Source of the DNA: Pseudomonas paeninsulae | Lineage (GTDB): Bacteria; Pseudomonadota; Gammaproteobacteria; Pseudomonadales; Pseudomonadaceae | NCBI RefSeq assembly: GCF_035621475.1 | Contig: NZ_CP141799.1 | Coordinates: 3,646,501 to 3,710,500 of the forward strand | Direction of reading: 5' to 3' | DNA: 64,000 bases | Shown: positions 49,539-59,179 of the stretch, piece by piece | How positions within the stretch are numbered: the stretch's first letter is position 1 | How the letters are laid out: every line of letters starts with the position of its first letter | Program-made: the position numbers and the translations under genes | Notes under the pieces: model-generated | Seen by the model: only the letters and a program-made list of their open reading frames with translations | The model's database searches: none | Told to the model about the DNA's origin: nothing

Positions 49539-52331
49539 TCAAAGTACCTCTTGTCCGGCCTTTTCCTGGGTCAGCTTGCCCAGGTTGGCGAGAATCAGCA
49601 GGGTCGCACCGACTACGGTCAGGTACACGCCCAAGTCAAACAGCATGGCACTGGCCAGTTCGATTTCGCCGATCAGCGGGATCTCGAAATGACCGAATGC
49701 CGAAGTCAGGAACGGCCGGTCGAATAGCCAACTGCCGAGCCCGGTCAACCCGGCGATCAGCACCCCGGCCCCGGCCATGCGGTGATAGTTGAGCGGCAGC
49801 CGCGACTGGGTCCACTGCACGCCGCTGGCGACGTATTGCAGGATCAGCGCCACGGCGGTGATCAGACCGGCGATGAAACCGCCGCCCGGCAGGTTGTGCC
49901 CGCGCAGGAAGATGAACACCGAAATCAACAGGGCCATCGGCAACAACACCCGCGACAGAGTGACCAGGATCAACGGATGCCGATCACGCGCCCAACTGCG
50001 GCCATGCGCATCGGCGCGCGGCTGAAACAGGCGCAGGCCATCGAGCATGGCGTAGATGCCGACGCCGGCAATCGCCAGCACGCTGATTTCCCCCAGGGTA
50101 TCGAAGCCGCGGAAGTCCACCAGGATCACGTTGACCACGTTGCTGCCACCGCCGCCGGACAGGCTGTTCTCCAGGAAGAAACTGGAAATGCTGTCATAGG
50201 GCCGGGTCAGTACGGCAAACACCAGAATCGCGACCATCAGCCCGAAGCCCACCGCCAGGATGAAATCGCGCAGACCACGGATGCTGCTCGACTCGCTGCG
50301 CGTCTGCGCCGGCAGGAAGAACAGCGCCAGCATCAGCAGGACGATAGTCACCACCTCCACCGAGAGCTGGGTCAGGGCCAGATCCGGCGCCGAGTAGCGG
50401 GCAAAGGCCAGCGCCACCATCAGGCCGACCACACTGAGCATCAGCAGAGACACCAGGCGCTGGCGATGAAACACCACCGTTGTCAGTGCGGCCAGGGCCA
50501 GGATGGCCAAACCCAACGCGGTGATGCCATCGATTGGGGTCATTGCCAGCGGGCCGGTAACTTGCGGCAAGGAGCTGAGCGCGAAAGTCACCACCAGCAA
50601 CGCCACCCCCAGCAGCAACCCCAGGTAATGCTGCAACGATCCGTTTTCCAGACGTTTAGTAATCGCTACGCAAACCCGCACCAGCAGCAGCATGCCCTGC
50701 TCGAACAACAAGCGGGCATCCATGCTCGGCAAGCCGGAATACCAGCGGAACAACGGTTGGCGACATAAGTACACGAGAATCCCGCCAAACAGGGCGATAA
50801 AGCTCATCAGCAGCGGCAGGTTGAAGCCATGCCAGATCGCCAGGCTGTATTCGGGCAGGTTCCCGCCCAGGGTCGACGACGCTGCCGCGGCGAGCAGCGG
50901 CGCGACCGTGTAAGCCGGCACTATGCCAACCAGCAGACAGAGGAATACCAGGACTTCCACCGGCAGCTTCATATAGCGCGGCGGCTCATGAGGGGGGTAC
51001 TTCGGCAGATTGATCGGTTCGCCGTTGAAGAACACGTCATGGATAAAGCGCAGCGAATAGGCCACCGAGAATACCCCGGCCAGGGTCGCCGTCGCCGGAA
51101 TCACCCAGTTGAAGCTACCGAGCAGGTGCTGGTTGAGGGTCTCGCTGAAGAACATCTCCTTGCTCAGGAAGCCGTTGAGCAAGGGCACCCCGGCCATCGC
51201 CGAGGCCGCTACCATCGCCAACATGGCGGTATGCGGCATGTATTTCCACATGCCGTTGATTCGGCGCATATCGCGGCTTCCGGTCTCATGGTCGATGATC
51301 CCCGCAGCCATGAACAGCGAAGCCTTGAAGGTCGCGTGATTGATGATATGGAACACCGCGGCCACCGTCGCCAAGCGAGTATCCAGACCAAACAGCAGGG
51401 TAATCAGGCCCAGGTGGCTGATAGTCGAGTAGGCCAGCAGACCCTTGAGGTCGTGTTGAAACAGGGCCATACAGGCGCCGACCAACAAAGTCACCAGGCC
51501 GGTGATGCTGACCAGGTAGAACCACCACTCGGTGCCGGCCAACGCCGGGTACAGCCGCGCGAGCAGAAACACCCCGGCCTTGACCATGGTCGCCGAGTGC
51601 AGATAGGCCGAAACCGGCGTCGGCGCGGCCATCGCATGAGGCAGCCAGAAGTGGAAGGGAAATTGCGCGGACTTGGTGAACACCCCGAGCAGCACCAGCA
51701 CCAGGGCCAAGGGGTACAGCTCATGGGCACGAATCGCATAACCGGCGGCGAGCACCTGCGACAGCTCGAAGCTACCGGCGATATGACCGATCAGCAAAAT
51801 CCCCGCAAGCAGGGCCAGGCCGCCGCCACCGGTAATCGCCAGAGCCATGCGCGCACCAGTGCGAGCATCCGAACGGCCACTCCAGAAGCCGATCAAGAGG
51901 AACGACGAGAGACTGGTCAGCTCCCAGAACATCAGCATCAGCAGCAGGTTTTCCGACAGCACCACACCGAGCATCGAGCCCATGAACAGCAGCAGGAAAG
52001 CGTAGAAACGCCCCATCGGCTCCTGCTTCTCCAGGTAGTACCGGGCGTAGAGGATCACCAGCAGACCAATGCCGAGAATCAGCAGGGCGAATAGAAAGCC
52101 CAGGCCATCCAGGCGCAGGCTCAGGTTCAGCCCCAGCGACGGCAACCAGCTCAGTTTGACCCTGATCAACTCACCGGCAAACACCGACGATTGTTGCGAC
52201 AGCAGCAGGATCAAGGCCGCCATTGGCGCCAGCCCCGCCGCCACCGAGCAGGCCGAACGCCCCAGCCGATCAGCCAACAGTGGCAGGATCATCCCCAAAA
52301 ATGGCAAGGCGACAATTAGCGCAAGCGCCAT
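49539..52331 (-). CDS. mnhA: Mrp antiporter subunit A fused to B
   Basis: A 930-residue fusion. Residues about 1-760 are MnhA, NuoL-like, with more than 18 spans: [106 protein letters not shown] and [17 protein letters not shown] sequence. Residues about 785-930 are Mnh[46 protein letters not shown]. This AB fusion is the usual form in Pseudomonas and Rhizobium Pha/Sha systems. ATG 52331 has AAAAGGGG upstream. An in-frame ATG at 52415 lies inside a hairpin and gives an implausible Trp/Arg-rich extension. First gene of the six-gene operon, giving sodium, potassium or alkali resistance. Confidence 0.95.
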   Translation of the reverse strand: MALALIVALPFLGMILPLLADRLGRSACSVAAGLAPMAALILLLSQQSSVFAGELIRVKLSWLPSLGLNLSLRLDGLGFLFALLILGIGLLVILYARYYLEKQEPMGRFYAFLLLFMGSMLGVVLSENLLLMLMFWELTSLSSFLLIGFWSGRSDARTGARMALAITGGGGLALLAGILLIGHIAGSFELSQVLAAGYAIRAHELYPLALVLVLLGVFTKSAQFPFHFWLPHAMAAPTPVSAYLHSATMVKAGVFLLARLYPALAGTEWWFYLVSITGLVTLLVGACMALFQHDLKGLLAYSTISHLGLITLLFGLDTRLATVAAVFHIINHATFKASLFMAAGIIDHETGSRDMRRINGMWKYMPHTAMLAMVAASAMAGVPLLNGFLSKEMFFSETLNQHLLGSFNWVIPATATLAGVFSVAYSLRFIHDVFFNGEPINLPKYPPHEPPRYMKLPVEVLVFLCLLVGIVPAYTVAPLLAAAASSTLGGNLPEYSLAIWHGFNLPLLMSFIALFGGILVYLCRQPLFRWYSGLPSMDARLLFEQGMLLLVRVCVAITKRLENGSLQHYLGLLLGVALLVVTFALSSLPQVTGPLAMTPIDGITALGLAILALAALTTVVFHRQRLVSLLMLSVVGLMVALAFARYSAPDLALTQLSVEVVTIVLLMLALFFLPAQTRSESSSIRGLRDFILAVGFGLMVAILVFAVLTRPYDSISSFFLENSLSGGGGSNVVNVILVDFRGFDTLGEISVLAIAGVGIYAMLDGLRLFQPRADAHGRSWARDRHPLILVTLSRVLLPMALLISVFIFLRGHNLPGGGFIAGLITAVALILQYVASGVQWTQSRLPLNYHRMAGAGVLIAGLTGLGSWLFDRPFLTSAFGHFEIPLIGEIELASAMLFDLGVYLTVVGATLLILANLGKLTQEKAGQEVL

Positions 52332-52397
52332 ACACAAAACCCCTTTTTTGCATGCCCGCCAGCCAGATCGTGGCCGACGGCTAGCGTCCAAACTGCT

Positions 52398-52440
52398 ACG
52401 CCAGCCCCATGACATGGATTCACCGTCATGGGGCTGGCGT
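52398..52440. promoter_or_regulatory. 16-bp perfect inverted repeat in the mnhA leader region
   Basis: ACGCCAGCCCCATGAC and GTCATGGGGCTGGCGT pair without mismatch around an 11-base loop, 67 bases before the mnhA start. There is no T-run on the operon strand. On the opposite strand GCTTTGTTGT follows, but no gene there needs a terminator. A leader RNA element or operator is possible. Confidence 0.5.
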
Positions 52441-52699
52441 GCTTTGTTGTATTGGCAGGTCTACGCCTGCTGCATGACCTGCAAAGGCCAGGGCCCCGGC
52501 CCTCATTTGCTTCAACTGGCGCTCGCCAACTCTGATCAGAGCCAGCTAAGCCTTTGTCGGCACAGGATTATTTCCCGATTATCCATATCTATCGGTGCGA
52601 CGTCATGATTATAAGTATTACTAAATCGCAACCTGAGCGATTGCCTGACTCTAGCGGGCGCCAGGCGAGCGGGTAGACATCATTGAATTACACACACGA

Positions 52700-52731
52700 A
52701 AAAGCCGGATCAGCTGACGCTGACCCGGCTT
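52700..52731 (-). terminator. Rho-independent terminator of the SlyB-like gene
   Basis: On the minus strand AAGCCGGGTCAGCGTCAGCTGATCCGGCTT folds to a stem with a small internal mismatch and is followed by TTTTTCG, ten bases after the gene's stop. Confidence 0.85.
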
Positions 52732-52740
52732 GAACACGGG

Positions 52741-53205
52741 TTACAGGGCGACGCGACTGGTGCCGTTGACGGTCATGATCCGTACACGCTGGCCAACCCG
52801 GAAGACCTGATTCTCTTCGACGGCCTGCACATAGGCACGCATGGTGCCGTCGTCTTCACGCACGGTGATTTCCACGCCCTGGGTGCGAGTGAAGCCCTCT
52901 TCAGTGGCAGCACCGAGCAAACCACCGGCCACCGCACCGATCACCGCCGCTACGGCACTGCCGCGACCGCCACCGACACCACTACCCGCCACGCCGCCCA
53001 CCACCGCACCAGCACCGGCACCGATCGGCGTCTTGGTGCCTTCGATTTTCACCGGCCGCAGCGATTCGATAGTTCCCATGCGCACGGTTTGCACCGCGCG
53101 GGCTTCATCGCGCGAATAGCTGTCACCCGTGAGGCTGGACGCACAACCACCCAGGATCAGAGCCAATGCCGTAAAAACTGTAACCAACGCGACTGGCTTA
53201 CGCAT
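52741..53205 (-). CDS. slyB: SlyB-like glycine-zipper outer membrane lipoprotein
   Basis: The 154-residue lipoprotein has a signal ending LILGGC. An N-terminal segment (SYSRDEARAVQTVRMGTIESLRPVKIEGTK) precedes a glycine zipper (GAGAGAVVGGVAGSGVGGGRGSAVAAVIGAVAGGLLGAATEE) and a SlyB-type beta domain (EITVREDDGTMRAYVQAVEENQVFRVGQRVRIM). SlyB proteins encircle outer membrane proteins and are induced by PhoPQ in several genera; I cannot see a PhoP box here. GGAGGTGG lies before the ATG, a strong RBS. It has its own terminator. Confidence 0.9.
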   Translation of the reverse strand: MRKPVALVTVFTALALILGGCASSLTGDSYSRDEARAVQTVRMGTIESLRPVKIEGTKTPIGAGAGAVVGGVAGSGVGGGRGSAVAAVIGAVAGGLLGAATEEGFTRTQGVEITVREDDGTMRAYVQAVEENQVFRVGQRVRIMTVNGTSRVAL

Positions 53206-53353
53206 GAGAACCACCTCCGTTTTCAATATATAGCTCATTAAACCGGCAAAGCAGGCACCTGTCATCCTGACCATGGAAAAACCCGGCGCGACAACCTGTC
53301 CGCTTCAGTCAGTTTAGGCTATCGGTTAGGCTTCGCCGCAGGAGGAAACACCC

Positions 53354-53590
53354 ATGGATTATTTCATCATCATCAGCCTGACCTGCGCCGGACTCTATTT
53401 CCACTGGTGGCTGTTCGTGCGCATCAAGCGCTGGGCAGACCGCGACCTAGCCTTGTCGATGGCCGGCAAGGACGCAGCGAAGAAGAACTATATGCTCCAG
53501 CGCCTGGCCGAAGCCCAGACAGGCAAGGTCAAACGTCGTGAACTGCACGCCTGGCTGGAACGTGCCGCCGCCGATTACCGCGCGCCCTGA
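53354..53590 (+). CDS. Small single-span membrane protein
   Basis: A 78-residue protein with one hydrophobic span (FIIISLTCAGLYFHWWLFVRI) followed by a basic cytoplasmic tail (KRWADRDLALSMAGKDAAKKNYMLQRLAEAQTGKVKRRELHAWLERAA). GCAGGAGGAAAC lies before the ATG, a very strong RBS. It is convergent with pdxH. I recognise no characterised family, though similar proteins seem widespread in Pseudomonas. Confidence 0.78.
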   Translation: MDYFIIISLTCAGLYFHWWLFVRIKRWADRDLALSMAGKDAAKKNYMLQRLAEAQTGKVKRRELHAWLERAAADYRAP

Positions 53591-53698
53591 GGGGTAGAGA
53601 CAAACCAAGACCATGCAGCGAGGGTTTCTTTACCCGCGCAGAAGCAGTGAGGCGCCCGCAGGCGCCCCGTATGCAACAGATCACATCCACCTCTGCGA

Positions 53699-54346
53699 TC
53701 AGGGTGCCAGACGCTCGCGAGCCCAGACATCGTTGTGCAAGCGATAGTCGAGACGGTCATGCAGACGACTGCTGCGGCCCTGCCAGAACTCGACTCGCTC
53801 GGCCAGCAGGCGGTAACCGCCCCAGTGTGGCGGACGGTGTGGCGCCTGACCGAGAAAGCGTTCCTCGACTTGCGCCAGCAGACTTTCAAGCTCGGCGCGA
53901 TCCTTGATCAACTGACTCTGCGGTGAAGCCCAAGCGCCCAGGCGACTGCCCAGCGGACGCACCTTGAAATAAGCATCAGACTCGGCCGGGGTGACGCGCT
54001 CGACCCGACCTTCGATGCGAACCTGACGCTCCAGGCTCGGCCAGAAAAAAGTCATGGCGGCATACGGTCTGACAGCCAATTGCTCGCCCTTGGCACTGTC
54101 GTAGTTGCTGAAAAAGGTGAAGCCGCGCTCGTCCAGGCCTTTGAGCAGCAGCACCCGACAATGCGGACGGCCCTCGGCATCTACAGTGGCCAGAGTCATG
54201 GTATTGGGCTCAACCGGCGGTTGCTCGGTTTTCAGCGCATCGGCAAACCATTGTTTGAACAAGCCAAATGGCTCGGAAGGCGCTTGCGCCTCGCTCAAGC
54301 CATCACGGGTGTAGTCGCGGCGCATATCGGCCAGGGTCTGGGTCAT
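53699..54346 (-). CDS. pdxH: Pyridoxamine/pyridoxine 5'-phosphate oxidase
   Basis: This 215-residue FMN enzyme makes pyridoxal 5'-phosphate in the last step of vitamin B6 synthesis and salvage. [38 protein letters not shown] and [40 protein letters not shown] include the FMN-binding region. [14 protein letters not shown] is the family signature, and the WARERLAP end is conserved. It is full length. ATG 54346 starts the conserved [12 protein letters not shown]. The window contains one PLP enzyme (44349) that would use the product. Confidence 0.96.
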   Translation of the reverse strand: MTQTLADMRRDYTRDGLSEAQAPSEPFGLFKQWFADALKTEQPPVEPNTMTLATVDAEGRPHCRVLLLKGLDERGFTFFSNYDSAKGEQLAVRPYAAMTFFWPSLERQVRIEGRVERVTPAESDAYFKVRPLGSRLGAWASPQSQLIKDRAELESLLAQVEERFLGQAPHRPPHWGGYRLLAERVEFWQGRSSRLHDRLDYRLHNDVWARERLAP

Positions 54347-54420
54347 GACGAAGCCCTCGAAAACGGAGGCTGCCTAGCTTACCCGGACACACCTGACTTG
54401 GCTTGATCTAGGGCAAGTCT

Positions 54421-55083
54421 CTACTTCTTGGCGGCAAGCGAATCGGCACTGTCTTGCTGCTTGCCTCTGACTGCGACCAACTCTGGCACAGCAGCTGGAA
54501 GCGGCTGGCTGTATTTGGCAACCAGCGCCTGCATGGTGTCCTTCGAGGTCAGCAGAATTTCCACCCGCCGATTGAGTGCGCGGCCCTCGACGCTGTCATT
54601 GGCCGCTCGCGGCATGTCCGAGCCCATGCCTTTGACCATCAGGCGATTCTGCTTCAACCCGCTCAAGCGGAAGATTGCGGTAAAAGCCCGTGCTCGCTCA
54701 TGGCTGAGCTCACGGTTGGCCGCGGCGGCGCCAGAGGTGTCAGCATGGCCGAGCACGAACACGGCAACGCTCTGGTCTTTTTCCAGCAACTTGGCAACCC
54801 GGCTGATCGGCCCAAGGGTCACCGGCAATAGCATAAATGGCCGGTCCGGGTTGAAGGTGCCCTGCACCGGGGCCGTCACCACCAGCAGGTTCTCGCGCCG
54901 CTCCAGCTCGAAGTGGCTGTCCTTGATCGCCTCACGCACGCGCGGTTCGTAATCGTCCAGCCAGGCCTGGGTGACTTTCGGGTCGGGCATGGCGGCCGCC
55001 ACTGATTGCTTGCTCTTTTCAGAGCCAGCGCAACCGGCAAGGAGCAGACACAGGGCGAAGGCGAGAGATTTGTTGGCGCGCAT
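54421..55083 (-). CDS. OmpA-family lipoprotein
   Basis: The 220-residue protein has a lipoprotein signal (MRANKSLAFALCLLLAGC). The C-terminal half is an OmpA peptidoglycan-binding domain: VFVLGHADTSGAAAANRELSHERARAFTAIFRLSGLKQNRLMVKGMGSDMPRAANDSVEGRALNRRVEILL. The NRRVEI and GHADTSG motifs are intact. It should tie the outer membrane to the wall. A lysine/alanine tail follows. It sits alone upstream of pdxH and is unrelated in the rest of its sequence to the two OmpA genes at 60372 and 61208. Confidence 0.9.
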   Translation of the reverse strand: MRANKSLAFALCLLLAGCAGSEKSKQSVAAAMPDPKVTQAWLDDYEPRVREAIKDSHFELERRENLLVVTAPVQGTFNPDRPFMLLPVTLGPISRVAKLLEKDQSVAVFVLGHADTSGAAAANRELSHERARAFTAIFRLSGLKQNRLMVKGMGSDMPRAANDSVEGRALNRRVEILLTSKDTMQALVAKYSQPLPAAVPELVAVRGKQQDSADSLAAKK

Positions 55084-55179
55084 CGGTTATCCACATACAA
55101 AATAGTCTAAAGAAACCGGCGACGGGCCGGCATGAGCACTTAAAACAACCACACTGTGCCCGGAGTTTAGCCGAGCCTT

Positions 55180-56325
55180 CTATAAACAATCTGCCAAAAC
55201 ACGCGCAAGTTTCTGCGCACGAGGGTCCATCAAGACGAACGGTCCCAGATTGTTGACCACGAAACCAAACGCCACATCGCGCTCCGGATCGGCAAAACCG
55301 CTGGAACCACCCGCTCCCGGATGACCGAAAGCACGCGCACCCATGCCATAGGTAGCGTTGGCCACCCCGGGCTGATCAAGCATGCAGCCCAAACCGAAGC
55401 GCGTGCGGGTCAACAGGGTCTTGTCTTCGCCGACACCATGCTCTCGGGTCAACTCATCGAGCAGCTCGCTTTCCAGCAAGCGCCCATCGAGCAAACCGCT
55501 GTAAAAACCGGCCAGACTGCGCGCATTACCGTGACCATTGGCCGCCGGTTGCTGCATTTGACGCCACTGCGGCTTATTAGTGCTGGTCATGATCGACGGC
55601 GGATTAGTGAACGCTCGCGTACTCATGGCCGTCGAGTCGCTCATCATGACCTTGAGCAGGCGCTGGGCAGCGGCATCACCCATGCTGCCCTTGCCGCGCG
55701 AGATATGCGCCACGCGGTCGAATTCTTCATCGGCCAGGCCGACATGAAAGTCCAGGCCCAGCGGTTTGGCGGTGCGCGCGACTATCGACTCACCCGGGCC
55801 GCGGCCTTCGATGCGCCGCAATAGCTCGCCAACCAGCCAGCCATAGGTGATGGGCGCATAACCATGCCCCTCGCCGAGTGGCCACCAGGGCTCTTCGGCC
55901 GCCAGGGCGTTGGTCATCGTCTGCCAGTCATACAAGGCTTCGGCCGGCAACATCTGGTGCAACGCCGGCAACCCTGCCTGGTGACAGAGTATATGACGCA
56001 GGGTGATCCTGGCTTTGCCAGCGGCGGCGAACTCTGGCCAATAACGGGCCACGGGCGCGTCCAGCTCGAGTTTGCCCTCGCCCACCAGTTGCAAGGCGGT
56101 CACGGCGGTAAAGGTCTTGGTGCAGGAAAACAGGTTGAGGATGGTGTCGCTGTGCCAGGCCTGCTGACCGTCCTTATCGGCCACTCCGGCCCAGATATCC
56201 AGCACCGTCTCGCCGGCGATCTGCACGCAGAGCGCGCCACCACGCTCCTGCGGATCGTCGAACAGGGCGGCGAAGGCGTCCTTGACCGCCTCGAACTTGA
56301 GGTCGAAATAGCCCTGAATCTGCAC
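55180..56325 (-). CDS. Serine hydrolase of the beta-lactamase/EstB family
   Basis: A 381-residue class C beta-lactamase-like hydrolase without a signal peptide, hence cytosolic. The catalytic SxxK is SCTK at 67-70 (ILNLFSCTKTFTAVTALQLVGEGKLELDAPVARYWPEF). The second catalytic Tyr is expected in YAPITYGWLVGELLRR. GARAFGHPGAGGSSGFADPERDVAFGFVVN takes the place of the KTG box. EstB-type members are esterases rather than beta-lactamases. The gene starts about 80 bases after the dinG stop in the same direction. Substrate is unknown. Confidence 0.88.
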   Translation of the reverse strand: MQIQGYFDLKFEAVKDAFAALFDDPQERGGALCVQIAGETVLDIWAGVADKDGQQAWHSDTILNLFSCTKTFTAVTALQLVGEGKLELDAPVARYWPEFAAAGKARITLRHILCHQAGLPALHQMLPAEALYDWQTMTNALAAEEPWWPLGEGHGYAPITYGWLVGELLRRIEGRGPGESIVARTAKPLGLDFHVGLADEEFDRVAHISRGKGSMGDAAAQRLLKVMMSDSTAMSTRAFTNPPSIMTSTNKPQWRQMQQPAANGHGNARSLAGFYSGLLDGRLLESELLDELTREHGVGEDKTLLTRTRFGLGCMLDQPGVANATYGMGARAFGHPGAGGSSGFADPERDVAFGFVVNNLGPFVLMDPRAQKLARVLADCL

Positions 56326-56407
56326 AAGCGGCTCCTTGGTCTGGGGAATGGATGATCAGCCACGCATTGTTCCAGCCCTGCATGCGCTTGGGAACCCGCG
56401 CAGCCGG

Positions 56408-58552
56408 CTAACTGATCTCCCGCCGAAAAGGCGGTAGCGCATTGAGGATTGCCTTGCCATAACGCTGGGTCACCACTCGCCGGTCGAGCAAGGTGATGGT
56501 GCCGCGGTCTGCTTCGGTACGCAGCAAACGTCCGCAGGCCTGGACCAGGCGCAGCGAGGCGTCGGGTACGGCGATTTCCATGAAGGGGTTGCCGCCGCGC
56601 GCTTCGATCCACTCGGCCAGCGCCGCCTCCACTGGGTCATCCGGCACCGCGAAGGGGATTTTGGCAATCACCACATGCTCGCAGTAGGCGCCGGGCAGGT
56701 CGACGCCTTCGGCAAAACTGGCCAGGCCGAACAACACGCTGTCTTCGCCGCTGTCGACCCGCGCCTTGTGCTTGTTGAGGGTTTCCTGCTTGGACAGGTT
56801 GCCCTGGATAAATACCCGCTTGCGCCAATCGCGCTCCAGCCCCTCGAACACGTCCTGCATCTGTTTGCGCGAGGAGAACAACACCAGGGTGCCGCGCGAA
56901 CCCTCCACCAATGCTGGCAGATCGCGAATGATCGCCGCCGTGTGCGCCACCGCATCACGCGGATCGGCATGCAGATTCGGCACCCGCAAGACGCCGGCAT
57001 CGGCATGATGGAAGGGGCTCGGCACCACGGAGGTCACCGCCACCTTGGGCAGGCCGGCACGCATCCGATAACGATCGAAGGTGCCCAGCGCGGTCAGGGT
57101 TGCCGAGGTCACCAGGGCGCCATAGGCCACGTTCCACAGGTTGCGCCGCAAGGTCTCGGCAGCCAGGATCGGGCTGGCGTTGACCTCGATGTCGAACAGC
57201 GCACCGCTGTCGGCCAGGGTCAGCCAGCGCGCCATCGGCGGGCTGTCTTCGGGGTCTTCGGCGGTGAAGGCCAGCCACAGCTCCCAGCTACCATGGGCAC
57301 GCGCCAGCAGGCTGCCGAACAGCGGGTACCACTCCTCGGCCTGGTGACTGGCGATGCCGATGGTGGCCTCGCCATCCATGGCCTCCTTGAGTTTCTCGGT
57401 CACCCCGGTGAACAGATCGGACAGCTTGGAAAAGCCCTTCTTCAACTCCGTGCCCAGTTCACGCAGGTGCTCCGGCACCTGGCCACCAACGAAACGATGA
57501 CGCGGTCGTTCGCGGCCCTGCATGTCTTCGCCGGGTTTGAATTCGGCCACCTGCTCGCAGGCGCTGAACATGAACTGCTGTTGGATCTTGATCTCCCGCG
57601 CCAGCTCCGGGATCTGCTCGATCAAGCGCCCCAGATCTCCCGGCAACGGGTGCTGGGCCAGCAGCTTGCTGAGGTTTTTCGCGGTCTGCTCCAGCCAGTC
57701 GGCGGTCGAGCGCAAGCGGGTGAAATGGGCGAAGTGACCGATGGCCTTGTCCGGCAGATGGTGTCCCTCGTCGAACACATAGAGGGTTTCCCGCGGATCG
57801 GGCAGCACCGCGCCGCCGCCCAGCGCCAGGTCGGCGAGCACCATGTCATGGTTGGTGACGATCACATCGACCTTGCTCATACCCTCGCGCGCCTTGTAGA
57901 AGGCGCACTGCTGGAAGTTCGGGCAATGCCGGCTGGTGCACTGGCTGTGATCGGTGGTCAGTTGCGACCAGCGCGTATCCTCCAGTTCCTCGGGCCAGTT
58001 GTCGCGATCGCCGTCCCATTTGTTGCCGGCGAGCTTTTCCATCATGAGCACGAATAGTTTCTGGCTCTGCTCGTCGACGTCGATGCGGAAGCCCTCTTCC
58101 TCGAACAACTGGGCAGTGGCGGTTTGCGCATGGCCCTCCTGCAACAGCATGTCGAGCTTGGACAGGCACAGGTAGCGGCCACGGCCCTTGGCCAGGGCGA
58201 AGCTGAAATTCAGACCGCTGTTGCGCATCAGGTCGGGCAGATCCTTGTGGACGATCTGCTCCTGCAGGGCCACGGTCGCGGTGGCGATCACCAGACGCTT
58301 GCCGGCGGCCTTGGCCACGGGAATCGCCGCTAGACAGTAGGCCACCGTCTTGCCAGTGCCAGTCCCGGCCTCGACCGCCACCACGGCCGGCTCACCCTCA
58401 CGCCGACCTTCCCCGTCGACCTTGATCGCCCCCAACACCTTGGCGATGTCGGCAATCATCAGCCGTTGGCCATAGCGCGGCTTGAGCGACTTGGCTTCGA
58501 GAAAACGCGTGTAGGCGCCCTGGATCTGGGACTTGAGTTCGGTACTGAGCAT
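56408..58552 (-). CDS. dinG: ATP-dependent DNA helicase DinG
   Basis: A 714-residue 5'-3' XPD-like helicase. Walker A VEAGTGTGKT is at 60-69, DEGHH is the DEAH box, and CTSRHCPNFQQC (with a preceding Cys) forms the 4Fe-4S cluster. SATLTALGTFDRYRMRAGLP and VQACGRLLRTEADRGTITLLDRRV are motifs Ia-VI typical of DinG. DinG helps resolve R-loops and replication-transcription conflicts and is LexA-regulated in E. coli. I see no clear LexA box upstream. It is divergent from the CopD-type gene, 116 bases apart. Confidence 0.95.
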   Translation of the reverse strand: MLSTELKSQIQGAYTRFLEAKSLKPRYGQRLMIADIAKVLGAIKVDGEGRREGEPAVVAVEAGTGTGKTVAYCLAAIPVAKAAGKRLVIATATVALQEQIVHKDLPDLMRNSGLNFSFALAKGRGRYLCLSKLDMLLQEGHAQTATAQLFEEEGFRIDVDEQSQKLFVLMMEKLAGNKWDGDRDNWPEELEDTRWSQLTTDHSQCTSRHCPNFQQCAFYKAREGMSKVDVIVTNHDMVLADLALGGGAVLPDPRETLYVFDEGHHLPDKAIGHFAHFTRLRSTADWLEQTAKNLSKLLAQHPLPGDLGRLIEQIPELAREIKIQQQFMFSACEQVAEFKPGEDMQGRERPRHRFVGGQVPEHLRELGTELKKGFSKLSDLFTGVTEKLKEAMDGEATIGIASHQAEEWYPLFGSLLARAHGSWELWLAFTAEDPEDSPPMARWLTLADSGALFDIEVNASPILAAETLRRNLWNVAYGALVTSATLTALGTFDRYRMRAGLPKVAVTSVVPSPFHHADAGVLRVPNLHADPRDAVAHTAAIIRDLPALVEGSRGTLVLFSSRKQMQDVFEGLERDWRKRVFIQGNLSKQETLNKHKARVDSGEDSVLFGLASFAEGVDLPGAYCEHVVIAKIPFAVPDDPVEAALAEWIEARGGNPFMEIAVPDASLRLVQACGRLLRTEADRGTITLLDRRVVTQRYGKAILNALPPFRREIS

Positions 58553-58668
58553 GGGGTCTGGACGTGGGGTCTGGGCGCGAAAAGGCTGGATAAATTTTCA
58601 GTGTCTGGCAACGGCCGCTATCATAACGCGCTAATCGACAATGCGCAGAACCCAGACTGGAGTTTTAC

Positions 58669-59133
58669 ATGACACCTTACGCTGTAACCTACGCCCTGCA
58701 TCTGCTCGCCGCACTCGTTTGGGTCGGTGGCATGTTCTTCGCCTGGATGATCCTGCGCCCCGCCGCGGTCAGCGCACTCGAGGCGCCGGCTCGATTGAAA
58801 CTGTGGCTCGAGGTATTTCAGCGCTTCTTCTACTGGGTCTGGGCGGCCGTGATAGTGCTGCCAATTACCGGCATGGGCATGCTTCATCTGCGTTTTTCCG
58901 GTTTCGAGGCCGCGCCGCGCTACGTGCACATCATGATCGGTCTGTATATCGCCATGCTCGCGCTGTTTCTCCGTGTGCAGGCCCTGCAACTGCCTGAACT
59001 GCGTCGCGCAGTGGCCGCCGAAGACTGGCCGAGCGGCGGTGCCGTGCTCGGGCGCATTCGCCGCTTGGTGGGGATCAACCTGATTCTGGGCCTGGCACTG
59101 ATCAGCATCGCTGCCACCCGCCCAGGCTTTTGA
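58669..59133 (+). CDS. CopD-family membrane protein
   Basis: The 154-residue protein has four hydrophobic spans: YAVTYALHLLAALVWVGGMFFAWMIL, FFYWVWAAVIVLPITGMGMLHL, YVHIMIGLYIAMLALFL and LVGINLILGLALISIAATRPGF. The HLLAALVWVGGMFF and NLILGL elements fit CopD, a family linked to copper resistance. No other copper genes are nearby, so a metal role is unproven. GACTGGAG lies before the ATG. A hairpin follows the stop at 59140. Confidence 0.85.
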   Translation: MTPYAVTYALHLLAALVWVGGMFFAWMILRPAAVSALEAPARLKLWLEVFQRFFYWVWAAVIVLPITGMGMLHLRFSGFEAAPRYVHIMIGLYIAMLALFLRVQALQLPELRRAVAAEDWPSGGAVLGRIRRLVGINLILGLALISIAATRPGF

Positions 59134-59139
59134 GGACGA

Positions 59140-59163
59140 GCCAGGAGCGCATGGCGCTCCTGG
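59140..59163. terminator. Stem-loop between convergent genes
   Basis: CCAGGAGCGC and GCGCTCCTGG form a 10-bp stem between the CopD-type gene and the collagen-like gene. It lacks a clear T-run, so termination is plausible but not certain. Confidence 0.5.
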
Positions 59164-59179
59164 CCTTGGAGCCGCAGAG

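Noticed and set aside
48096..52094. Several long plus-strand frames opposite the Mrp operon
   Set aside because: They are His/Gln-rich antisense frames of membrane protein genes, a known artefact.
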